Position numbers and translations under genes: made by a program. A stretch of 64,000 nt of DNA from Plazaster borealis (Eukaryota; Echinodermata; Asteroidea; Forcipulatida; Labidiasteridae). The notes beneath the pieces were generated by a model, which ran no database searches, was not told the DNA's origin, and saw nothing but the letters and a program-made list of their open reading frames with translations. Positions 38,916-49,620 of this stretch are shown piece after piece (the stretch's first letter is position 1; the number at the start of each line of letters is the position of its first letter). Where the stretch lies: positions 23,492,488 to 23,556,487 of the forward strand of contig CM037474.1 in NCBI GenBank assembly GCA_021014325.1. The letters are read 5' to 3'.

Positions 38916-41900
38916 CTACTGTCCTATTTTAGTTTGCTGTGCCTCCGTGGATACAGACGTTGACTCCTCTTTAAGGTGACTTGCATTCCGTTGCGACTTC
39001 CATGCTATCATCTTATGGCGTTTAGCTGCTGACAACGAGTCTCCAGAAGACTTTCCGAATGTATACAGTGATGAGACCAACGCACTATCTGAGTCCAGGT
39101 TCTCAAAGTTTGTCACAAAGGACTTGATTGCACCTCTGTATATCGCAGGTTGACTCTTGACCTTTTGGTTGATGGTATCAAACATCCTTTTCAGTCTTTG
39201 ATCCAGAGGCAAAAGTGACGACTTTTCTTGGAGGAAAGGTAAATACCCTTTCTGTTGTGGGCTCACTGGTGAGAGATCGTAAGAATGATCTTTATGATCT
39301 TGCACAGTCTGTGATATATCTTCATTTGGTTTCTGAAGAGTCTGTATGTTTGTAGCAGCGGCCATGATTTCTTGAGCTACTGCGATCTCCACAGATTCTC
39401 CTGCAGCAGGTGTCACAGATGCGGGGAAGTCCTCAACAGCTTCCACTACAGTAGGTGTTGTAGATGGGGGAGATTGCTGCACAGGCTCAACCTTGAACAT
39501 GGGTTTTCCTGGTTGAAAAACAAGGATCCAGGATAGTTATACAAACAGGGATGAGAGTCATTCCTATCAAAAAGTCTGAAACTACGATTCCAAGTTTGGG
39601 AGGTATATTGAAATGATGGCATGATCATTTCCAATTTTCAGTAGCCATTGGAGTTAAAGATTTCAAGGAGCTTTTGTGAACAGTAGATCAAAGAGCAGGA
39701 TTTATATATATCGGAAGGAAATAACAGCAATTTTTTTCAAAAAAGTCTGAATTCAGATAAAGGTTTTAAATTTATCATCCTTGTAAAATATGTTGATTCG
39801 TTTTTATTGCAAGTGATGTATGGACCTTGAGATTTTCTCTTAAGGATACCCGAATTAACATAATAACACTCCGATACTTTTTGTGCCCCTGTTTTGAAAA
39901 TGCTTGTTGTGACAAGTCCTTAATAACAGTCTGCCTGTTGTTCCCTGATCAAGGAATTATGGTTAAACATCACATCATCTTGCAACAGCACAGCACCTAC
40001 TCCAATGTCACTCGCATCAACAGCCATTTTAAATGGCTTGGTGAAATTTGGAGCAGCCTGAACGGGTTTGTTTACAATCACAGCTTTCAAGTAAGTGAGT
40101 CTGATGTTTATGCTCTTTTTAGTAGGAGTGTAACACATACTGGCCCCAACCCCTGCCTACTAATAAACCTAATTTCTAGCTCATTTTTTCTGAAAGGTGT
40201 CTTATTTGTAACCTTGATTGGTACAGGTATTTGGTGTTACTTGGCACAAGGGACTTTGTAAGTCTAACTCCATAATGTTAACTTTTAGCATTGTTAAGTA
40301 CCATAGTCTGATGCAATGACTCCAAACATGTTCTTCTGCTCTGGTGGTATCGGTGTGCCTAAATACCCAGCGAGTTTGAATTTCTTGATGACAGCAAGCT
40401 GGTGTTTGCATGGGCCACCTTTCATTCCTATCGGGCATGTACATGTTCCGATGTCCATATTGATCAGGTGTTCTTGCTGGTCAGATAGACTTGGCACAGT
40501 GTAGTGAGAGTTATCAACCTGTTAAAAATTAAAATTTCACAATCATTTTGTTTAGCCTGGTTCATACTTATAACAATAATAATAATTTGGGAGCAGCGTT
40601 TTCCTTTAAATAGTGGTCTACTTGCCAAATGCTAGTTAAAACGCCAGGGCCAATTTTCATAAAGCTGTTAAGCAAATAATTCTGCTTAGCAAATACCTTG
40701 CTAAGCAAGAATTGAGTGTGGTGCCAGTTGCAGCAATGTAAACTCTATGGTACTTTGGCTGGTAACCTTTTTCTGCTAAGCAATATATTTCTGTGCTTAG
40801 CAAGTTTTTATGCTTACATGGTTTATGAAATTGGGCCCTGAAGACCAGTGAAATTTCTCTGTCAGTGGTCTGGCTGGGTAGTTCACTGTTGAAACACACC
40901 CCTAATTAATATGAAATATGGACTTGTGACAAACCTTACGGACCAGTGAATAGACTTGCCAACTGGTCCTGCAGGCTAGTCCTTACTCTCAGCTGAGAAG
41001 CTGAACTGCGAAGGATGCGGCATGTAAAGGCGCCTTTCGCAGCCAGCCACATCGACCCATATATGACCACACAGCACAGCCAGAGATTGAAAGTGTTTGA
41101 TTCTTTAAAAGGGAGGAAAACCAGATGTCCGGGAAAAAACCCTTGTGGCACAGAAGAGAACCAATGCACAGTTCTACTTACAAATGGCCCTAGCCGGGAT
41201 TTGAACCAGGGCCACAGTAGCGCTTTACGCACTAGCTTTAATGCCACGCTAATAATTGCGAATTTGAAGCAAATGTGATGTCAAAAATTCGCAACGAACA
41301 ATTTGCTCAAATTGAAATGTGCTGATATTTTGGTACAAGCCGCTTGCTGCCACAATGGGCATTTTAGTACAAGCCACTTGCAATCGCTATGGGCATTTTG
41401 GTACAAGCTGCTTGCTGCTACAATGGGCATTTTGGTACAAGCCGCTTGCTGCCACAATGGGCATTTTGGTACAAGCCGCTTGCTGCCACAATGGCATCTT
41501 TGTACAAGCCACTTGCTACTGCTATGGGCATTTTGGTACATGCCGCTTGCACCAGCTACACATGTATGGCCTCTACAGGGTTTAAGTCTACAATGTAAAA
41601 ATACCTGCACTATAGCTTTGCAGTTCAAGTCCCGTCCTTGAGGTACGTATTTCGAATTCAGTATGCAAGTTACTCTTTTGTTGACCACCTCAATCAGACG
41701 GCGCTTATAGACTATATCAAACCGTCTCAAGATAAATTCCACTGCTTCGCTTAGAGTGTAGTTCTTCAGTTTATACAGGATCTTGTCCTTAAAGACATGC
41801 ATCGCAGCCTTGGATACTTCAAGTGTGATCTCTGGAAGTACTAGTAGCCGATCATAGCAACATGTGTCCCACCCATTCCTTCTCTTAAACACTTCAGCTA

Positions 41901-44900
41901 AATGCACTTGGAACCTGGTGTACTGCTTCAGGGAGTCATCACTCTGAGCGGCCTTGTATTTCTCCTCTAGCTCCGTACGTGAGATACTGTTCACCATTGC
42001 TGTTGTGGCGGCCAGTAGAGCCGGCCTGTCGTTTGGGAGGATTTTATTGGCGTCGTTCCACAGCCATTTCCAAGTTGACTGCAACATCGGGAACTCACAA
42101 AGCATGAACTCAGTCATAGGATACACGGCATGGAGTGCACGCTGAAGTGAAAGACAATCACTCATTATGGCCACCTCTGGGCCATGGGTGCCCCGCCCAC
42201 CAAACGCACAATCTGGTAACTGTGTCTTAAGAAGTTCAAGTCCGGCGGTGAGAGTCGACTCCTTCTCTGAAGATGTGATAATCACACCCAGTGGCAACCC
42301 ACCGGCCGCCGAGTGCGCTAACAGAACAAACAGGTAATACTTGGTTTCTTCTTTGTTAACCGACGAGTCGATAAAGAGCACTTGACCACAGAGTTCCAGG
42401 TGAGTGTGTACTCTTTTGGTCAGCGGCGTGCAGATGGATATGACCACTTCACCGTCCTTAGTCTGTTGCATCTTGGCGCATTCATCAGTACACTCCTCAT
42501 TGTAGGAGGCGAGTCTTGCTTCCAGATCGACGTAGATGTCTTCTCCTGAATTACCTTTATTAGCTTGTTTAGCCAATCTGTAGTACAGCCTATAACAATC
42601 ATAAACAATCAAAACTTGTGTAAGTAACTCAATAGACCTTTCTCATGGTGTGGTCGTCTTGATTTTCTCCAATCTGAAGCAATGTAACTAAATTGAGGCT
42701 GGAAGAAAAATTAGTCTGGTTGCTTTTTCAGTGCAATGAGTACTGTAATTCATTACTGTTATTGAATACAGGAAACATGACCAAGATGGTGGTAGCATGA
42801 TACAAGGTCTATTGGTTGAAACGTCAGGCTGTCACACCACTGGTTCTTTTCAAAACTACAACTCATGGAGAGCTATTTATCACTATTAGGGCTCAAATTT
42901 GGGGTGAAAATCCACAAGACCACACGGCTTGTAGCTCAAAAGCTTACTGGACCAGAATTTTGTTCAAAAACCCCCCAAAACCCCCATCCTACACAGAGCT
43001 CCTCCCGCAAGTTTTGAACTTGCGCACTTATGCTTAAAACTTGCGCGAGCAACATGAAATATGTGACCTTCCAACTTGAATTTGGCCGTGAAATTTGCGT
43101 GCTTTGCAATCATTTTGGCTCAATAAGTCGTCTTCGATCACTTCTAACTGTGTTTATATCTCACGTTTAAACATCGCCAAGTGATTTCCTCTCGACCAAT
43201 CAGAATGGATAAACTGTTGAAGGTATTTATGAATGGTTGGTCAACTGACTGGCAGATCTGATGGAGAATAAGGGTGTTTCATGGTAACTCACAGACAAAG
43301 AAGATGACAAACGTTAGCAGGGTTCTCCCCATGCACAAGCTAGCGTATCGGCCCGATACGCAAGGATTGCATGCAAGAATTTCGGCCGATACGAAAACAA
43401 ATTTGCAAATACGCAAAAAAAACGGTAGTTATACAAAAAACATGAAAGGAAAACAATGTAGAATGCTCCAAATTGCACAGTAGGGCTTTGAAAACCAAGA
43501 AAAACACCGAGTAGAAAACATTCCGAGGACCTTGTTTCAATTCAGCGCAGTTCGGCCAAACATCCCAAATGTTTTGCCAAGAATGCCCCACAGTTTTGAA
43601 AAAACCTGGGGAGAACCCTGACAAAGGTTAGACAAACCTGAAGCAATAATTCAGATCTGGACACACTGATCTGTCTCCTAAGACATGATTGTAATCCTCA
43701 GAGAATTCCTCTCGTAGATTATGCTTGAGAATCTCCAGAGCTGTGGACGGGGTGTGTCCTTTCTGGTACAACTCCTTCAAATTGTCCGTAGTCTCTTTGG
43801 AAACGTCCCTCTTCCTCAGAGAGGCTGAGCTGAGTAGATCATGATTGTGCTCATTCCGAAGGTTGATAATAAACATGAAGCCTTTCTTGATGTGCTCATC
43901 TCGGGATCTGCAATAGGATAATTGAACGTAAAAATGTTCTTTATCACACAGGAAAAAGAAGAGCAAATATCTATAATGTAAATGATGTTACTTGATATAA
44001 AGTTCATACCAACAATGCACTGCGCACAAGGCATTTATTATTATTAATGGTTTATTCATTTGAATCATAAAACAACCAAAAGGCTGACACTATTCAAATT
44101 TACATAGTTAAGAATAAAAAACATTACCCTCAATGCACAACAAACAGTGGATTCCCTGCCTGTGAGACCTATTCTAACTGCACTTACCTGGACTTACGAC
44201 TGCGAGTAATTTGGGATCTCTTAACAACCAGATACATCCTGGCAGGACACTGGGTGTCTTTTCCAACTTTCTTTCTGGTTGTCCCTGCTTTAGGCCGAGA
44301 GAAGTGCTGGCAGCGTAGATCCACCTACAATGCAAGGTATTACACAGTAATCAAATTAATTCATATCTGCCTAAGTGTTTAAAGATAATTTTGGAACCAG
44401 GTACCTGTTTGCTGCAACGATTCGGTTCTCAGGTAACCGTAAATGAACCAGATAAGACGAAACATGGAGGTAGAAAATGCATGGACAGACTCGCTGTCAT
44501 TGTTGTTATATTATTATAATAAATTTTTTAAATTATCTTTTAACATCTTACACATCGGTGTATGGGTAAAAACCAAAATTTATATACTTTATCCCCGATG
44601 CAAATTTAACATCTATTATAAATTATCTTTTGTTTTGTGTTTTGTACCGCGCCATGACTTGATGAATACTGGCGCATAATAAGTGTTCTTATTATTCTTA
44701 TTTCCAATTTCATTTTACGTCCAAAAGATTGAGATATGAATGAACTAGGCCTATGTAAAACAAATAGATTTATTTTGATTTTGTTTTAATAATGTTAAAG
44801 TTTCAGGTTCGCATTGGTGCGGAACGCTTTGTGGGAAGCGGGTGGACACAGGAATTTATAAAGTACAGTATAGAAGACAAATGGAATACACATATAACGT

Positions 44901-47900
44901 TCGCCAAATCCTTTTGATAATTTTTTTCCAGTCTCCCAATAATACGTCTCTCCTCCTCACCAGCAAAATCCCAACTCCTCCTTCTTTCGTAATAACTTCC
45001 ACTTTCTTCCAAATTTTAGTCGCAAGCACGCATACGCGTTCACACATGCACGCACGCACAGGTCTTCACGTGACATGCATAATTTCACATCACTACAATA
45101 AAAAAATGAAAAATCAAGGAGATATTTAGAATTACATTCAACATAATGGAGAAAATGATTTTAATAATCAGAAAGATTTTCATATTTGTTCATCAGAACA
45201 TGGAAAAATTGGTTTATTTTCAGGGAACTTTCTGCAGACTCGGGGAAAGTTGCCAGCTCCGGTACACTAGAATCCTTTCCCCCAAAATAAATGATGTCTT
45301 GACATACCCTGTAAGAGTTGAACCGTCCAGCTTCTGGATAGGTCTTGAGTTTACGCCACGTCATGAACGATGCTTCCTGGAACGCCTGTAGCCATTTATT
45401 AGCCTCAACCTCCGTTTTTAGTTTCAGACGAAGGATACACTTAAAGTTCTTTCCCTCCAGCGATTCGTTGGAGCACAGGTTGTGGAAGAAATCACGTGGG
45501 AGAATCTTCTGCAAGTTTACAAACAGCAACACAGAATTTTTAACCCTCCTACTTGAGTACTCTCGGTTACATTTTTTTCAGCGAGTTGGTCAACCATTTG
45601 AAACCCCTACTGTACAGCTTCAGGGCTTGAAATTAACACTGGACCGCAGTCCTGAGGCCAGTGATTTTTAGCGTCGGGCCAGTAAACTCACGACCGTAAA
45701 AGCCCGGCGGTCTTGTGTTTTTCAATTAAATAATAGTAGGCTACCTCATCGTGTAAATATCTTTGTGGAAAAATGTTGACTGCGATCTGATCAAATATCT
45801 TTCAATTCTGTTGATTATTGAAGTACACAGTTTACACATACGACAAATGAGATAGATCTTCTCTTAGTGCTTGTTAACTCATTTTGAATCTGGTCTTGTA
45901 CAAAAAATTCTGGTCCAGTAAAAAGTTTGAGCTACAGGTACATGTACATGTACGGTGTAAAAGCCCTGCAGTCTTGTTAATATTCCCCCCAAATGCTGAC
46001 AGCTAACATTTTTATTCACCCAGACTTTCCAGTGTGCTGCGTGTTGAGGCAGGCACCTACTTTATGCTTTTTTTCACCTGTACAAAGAGTGACAACAGGT
46101 TCTGGAAAACTTGCCTTTTAAAATCCCCCGATTCCAGAACTTTGTCCTGTTGTTATTCAAATGTGGCTTACAAAATGGACAGGCTGCCACCATTGTTCAT
46201 TATACTTTGCTCAATGGGAGGCAAGTCCGAGCTTTTCGAGATACAAGCATACCATGACAGATTTTCGGCCGTGGCTCATGGCCGAGGTTCTGCGAATCAA
46301 GGCGAGCATTGAGCAGTGCCTACTCAATTTTCTCACACGACATTAATAAATCTCAGAAATAATTATGAGCATCTTTGTTGTCTTTCCTTTAAATATCAAG
46401 TCAACATTTCATTGTGGCAACGATATTTTCAAGGAAAACGATTACTCAAGAAGCTCCAAAAAGTTCTAAAATAAAATCGCAGACAGGTGGGCACGGGAAA
46501 AAACCCCACCCCAAAACAGTGTGAAGTGGTTAAATAAATTTTATTTTTAATTTTTTCATGGTAATGCACTGTCTCGTTCAAAGGGCAGATTTGTTTACAC
46601 CTGTTGCCGTCTGTGACTCAGCACTCGAACTGCCGAGTTGCCAATATATGTGAGTGTTCAAAATAAACAAATCTGCTCCTTGTTGAACAATACAATAATA
46701 AATAATAATAATGAAAATTTATAAGGCGCTGGTATTCGCCATGACTGACGCTCATGGCGCACTAACATAATGAAAAGAACAACAAATTAATCACAAAATC
46801 GTGAGGAAAACAGGTGGGTTTTTAAGCAGGATTTAAATACAATCAATGAAGAAGACTGACGAATTTCAAGGGGTAGATTGTTCCAGAGTTCGGGAGCAGC
46901 ATGTGAAAAGGACCGATCTCCCCAAGAGTGACTGGTGCGGGGGACAGTATATAGCTATGTTATAGTAAAAATTTCTTTTTATCAAATATATTAAAATTTT
47001 ACATCAAATTAAAGGTCTCCTCAGGAGAAATTCAATGGTGCAAACCCCACTGTCATGGGTGCTTTCGTTAATGAGTTATGCCTTCCAAAAGACAACAAAC
47101 ACGCGGCACTCTTCTGGCCGCCGACTTAGGTACAGAGATTGTTAAGTTAAGACCACCCACACTACTAAAGCTTACCAGCCCTATCCCTAACGCGCACTCA
47201 AAGGTTCAAAAATGAGATTTTACCGAGTACTTGGTTTAATTAAAACCTCCGTAATAAATTGCATGCGCGATGCGACCTCGCGCTGGAACAAAATCCAACT
47301 TTTCATACTCAAAAATGGACAAGGATTAAACTGATATAGGTTTGACAGCATACCCCACCATCGCTGAATGTATACATTCCTTTAAAATAGGAAATTTAGT
47401 CAAAATTTTGCCCCAAATGGTAAAAAATACATAAAAACCTTATTTCTTCAACGATTGAGACAGGGAAAAAAGCACTGTAAACTTCCTAATCCTCTTTCTA
47501 TCAATAGATGGCGTTATTTTGGGGGTTGAAGTCAAAAGAGGGCGGTATTTATTGAAAAAAGGTTACCAAATTTATCTATCAAAAAAGTTCAAAAATGGCT
47601 GCGCTCACGGTAGTCGCGTCAACCATGCTCTGAATCTTTTTGATGCTTGAAAAAGTGAGGTAAATTTGTGCCTTTTTTCAAAAGGATTATGAAAGAAGAG
47701 AGTTTTATTGACCTACAGGAGTAATTTGAAGTCATTTGAAGCTCAGTTAGGTCGAAGTAACATTAATTTGAAAAACCTCTTTTTTGTGTGTGGCCAGAAT
47801 AGGAAATGTCAATATCGCGCGACCTATAACATAGCTACAGTATAGATGGCACATAAGCTTTATACAACTGTGAAAGTGCTTAGTTCTGAATTAGTAATTA

Positions 47901-49620
47901 CTAAAATATTTTAATAAATCTGTCTTTGTTGACACACGTAATTTAAAGTTTTTAACACAGATCCTAGCCCTGGTAGGATGTCAGTCAGTGTACATTGACG
48001 TCCTGGGTATAAAGCGCCTCTACAATGCGAACATATTTTGAAGTAATGTTTTTTCATAATTTTACCTATTTAAGAAGCTGAAATTCTGTTCATATATTCT
48101 TTATGTCCGTAACTCACTATTGATGGGTCCAACAATAACAATTTCGTCCACGAATGACATTATTCTAGCAAATAAGTCCGAGTTGTGCACTACCGTTTTT
48201 ATCATCGTGTACCAATTGACTGTGTAGGCTCAGGCGCGCATGCGCGACATGCATAGCAACCTGACCGACTTCCGCGTTAAATTTGCGCCCCCTCTAAGTA
48301 AGACTGCGCCCTCTATCGTGGTTGCTATGCAAAGGACGCACATGCGCTGAAGCATTTGTAACCCGGAAAAATGGCACACTTGAATAAATTAATAAAAAAT
48401 AAGATAACTGCTAAATGTTGGGGAACTCTAAAAATAAAAAAAACCAAACCACCAGTATCGGAAAGGCGAGGCGAAAAAAAAAAAAGTGGGACAGTGTGGG
48501 AATTTTTTAGGTTTTAAAAATAAAAAAAATATAAAAAAAACAAACAAGCGATGACCAGATGCAAGACAGTGAGACAATGATTCAAATGTAAACAATAAAA
48601 TCTATGAAATCTAAACCTAGACCAACACCACACTAACACTAGAATTTAAAAAAACAAAAAAAACAAAACAAAACAAAAAAAATAAAAAAAAAAATCAAAA
48701 AAAAAAAAAAAAAAAAAAAAAAAATAAACAAAAAACAACAACACAAAAAAACATTCAATTCAATCAAATTTAAGAAGAAACACAGAGGCTTAAAAGTTGA
48801 AACAAAAAAAGTTTTAATAAAAAGATATTTCCAAAAATTAATGCAACTTTAGAAAAAGAAAATTCAAAAAAACACAGGAATATTATGTTTGTCAAATGAA
48901 TAAATAAACAAAATTTAAAGCTTACGAGTCCATAGCAGTATTGCACGTCTTGTCAGTTTCGGCCTGTCGCCGAGAATGCATAAATTTCCATTTTATTTTC
49001 ACAATAATGTCATCCAAGGATAAAATTGGCAATTCTGAATAGAGCAGGCGTAAGGTTCAGGACACAAAGAACATGTGAGTCAAGTTTCAGCTTCCTCAAA
49101 AAGGTAAAAATATGATAACAAATGGTTATAAATTTTTTCGCAATGATACGGGACCTTTATACCCTGGACTCCGTCGTGTTGTATGCAACTGAGGAGTCCA
49201 ACCTGGGCTAACACAGATCCCACAGACACTGTACCAGTACAAATCTGAGTCTCGAAAATGTTGAGAAAATACTAAAATAGAATGGTTGTTGACCAGGGTG
49301 GATGGATCATGAATCTTGAAGCTGAAAGTGTGCAGAGTGGAAACAGTGTCAGTGGATGAGATCTACAGTGGCTAGTGTAGCGTGTGAGTAGCACTAACAC
49401 TCAGTAGTGTAAAGTGGAAACAGTGATGGTAACACTCAGTCAGATCTGCAGTGTGCCAGAGTAGTCGGTTAGTCAGTGCAGAGAAAAAAAATTGAACTTT
49501 TTAAGTTTTTGCCAATCAAATCAACACGATCGATCACCTCACCTTTAACTGGGTAAGCATTGCCTCTTGCTCTTCTACTGGTCCTGACGGACTGCATATA
49601 GTGCATAGTTCCACAGGCAT
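38916..49620 (-). CDS. Domesticated MULE-transposase-like protein with SWIM zinc finger, complete 7-exon gene
   Basis: Minus-strand exons: 49620-49543, 45508-45308, 44324-44188, 43907-43638, 42589-41605, 40518-40302, 39508-38916. Phases agree at every junction and the total is 2481 nt (826 residues). The first exon encodes MPVELCTICSPSGPVEEQEA. Exons 2-4 carry a Cys/His region resembling WRKY/GCM1 or FAR1 DNA-binding zinc fingers (VDLRCQHF, DTQCPAR, NEHNHDL). Exon 5 is a MULE-transposase-like RNase H fold (VLFIDSS, AIMSDCLSLQRALH). Exon 6 is a SWIM finger with the CxCx8CxH pattern (CTCPIGMKGGPCKH). Exon 7 is a Ser/Pro/Gln-rich tail with a basic end. Mutator-derived genes of this type occur as uncharacterised SWIM-domain proteins in marine invertebrates. 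Seven introns and the absence of flanking TIRs argue for a host gene, probably a nuclear DNA-binding protein; its function is unknown. The gtactt donor of exon 6 is weak. Confidence 0.85.
39920..40138 (-). pseudogene. Ty3/gypsy-type RT/RNase H fragment
   Basis: The minus-strand frame reads LKAVIVNKPVQAAPNFTKPF, then VDASDIGVGAVLLQDD. This is the junction of reverse transcriptase and RNase H in Ty3/gypsy retroelements. After that the frame diverges and stops. It sits in intron 6 of the SWIM gene in the same orientation and has no sign of function. Confidence 0.75.
40302..40518 (-). CDS. SWIM zinc-finger exon
   Basis: Exon 6 of the MULE/SWIM gene encodes VDNSHYTVPSLSDQQEHLIN and then the SWIM motif CxCx8CxH, with KHQLAVIKKF after it. 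SWIM fingers bind DNA or protein and commonly follow the transposase core in Mutator-like proteins. It joins to exon 7 through a split Gly codon (G|GA). Confidence 0.85.
40649..40840. mobile_element. GGGCCAATTTTCAT MITE nested in another repeat
   Basis: TIRs GGGCCAATTTTCATAAAGC and TTTATGAAATTGGGCCC, with TGCTTAGCA motifs inside. It splits a GACCAGT-rich repeat whose unbroken relative is at 59208-59405. It lies in intron 5 of the SWIM gene, upstream of exon 6. Confidence 0.75.
41328..41557. repeat. 34-bp minisatellite, about seven units, in intron 5 of the SWIM gene
   Basis: Units GGTACAAGCCGCTTGCTGCC-ACAATGGGCATTTT with near-perfect repeats. It lies about 50 bp past the exon 5 donor. Because 34 is not a multiple of 3 and the unit lacks stops, several frames stay open, producing false ORFs on both strands. 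Confidence 0.92.
41605..42589 (-). CDS. MULE-transposase-like core exon
   Basis: The 328-codon exon 5 of the SWIM gene starts after ttatag and ends at CAG|gtattt. It contains VLFIDSSVNKEE (candidate first catalytic Asp), a YYLFVLLAHSAAGGLPLG strand pair and AIMSDCLSLQRALHAVYP (second Asp). It then has MLCEFPMLQSTWKWLWN, where related MULE transposases usually read CxFH. The His of that motif is Pro here, which suggests loss or change of transposase activity (family comparison from memory). Confidence 0.75.
43318..43620. mobile_element. 303-bp MITE with about 11-bp imperfect TSD, in intron 4 of the SWIM gene
   Basis: Ends CAGGGTTCTCCCCA and the complement TGGGGAGAACCCTG. Flanking direct repeats are ACAAACGTTAG (left) and ACAAAGGTTAG (right), one mismatch. 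A partial relative starts at 3271. It ends 17 bp before the exon 4 donor. Confidence 0.7.
46952..47836. mobile_element. 885-bp non-autonomous element with 8-bp TSD (hAT-like)
   Basis: Ends TAGCTATGTTATAG and the complement CTATAACATAGCT. ACAGTATA is duplicated at 46944-46951 and 47837-47844. No ORF of note. Inserted in an older repeat (46690-46943) within intron 1 of the SWIM gene. Confidence 0.8.
48230..48355. repeat. GC-richer inverted repeat with NRF1-like motif
   Basis: GCGCATGCGCGACATGCATAGCAACC and GGTTGCTATGCAAAGGACGCACATGCGC face each other around about 60 bp containing GCGCCCCCTCTAAG and GCGCCCTCTATCG. The palindrome GCGCATGCGC matches the NRF1 consensus. It lies in intron 1 of the SWIM gene; a small MITE is the simplest reading. 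Confidence 0.55.
48420..48870. repeat. A-rich low-complexity tract
   Basis: Long runs of A with short AAAC/AAAT interruptions, including an almost pure A run at about 48690-48725. May be a collapsed chain of retroposon tails. In SWIM-gene intron 1. Confidence 0.85.

Noticed and set aside
40936..41247. 103-residue minus-strand ORF upstream of SWIM exon 6
   Set aside because: Composed of the GACCAGT repeat and a SINE-like repeat; exon 5 to exon 6 splicing passes over it in phase.
41303..41641. Several overlapping plus-strand ORFs with repeated peptide
   Set aside because: They are readings of a stop-free 34-bp minisatellite, antisense to the SWIM gene.
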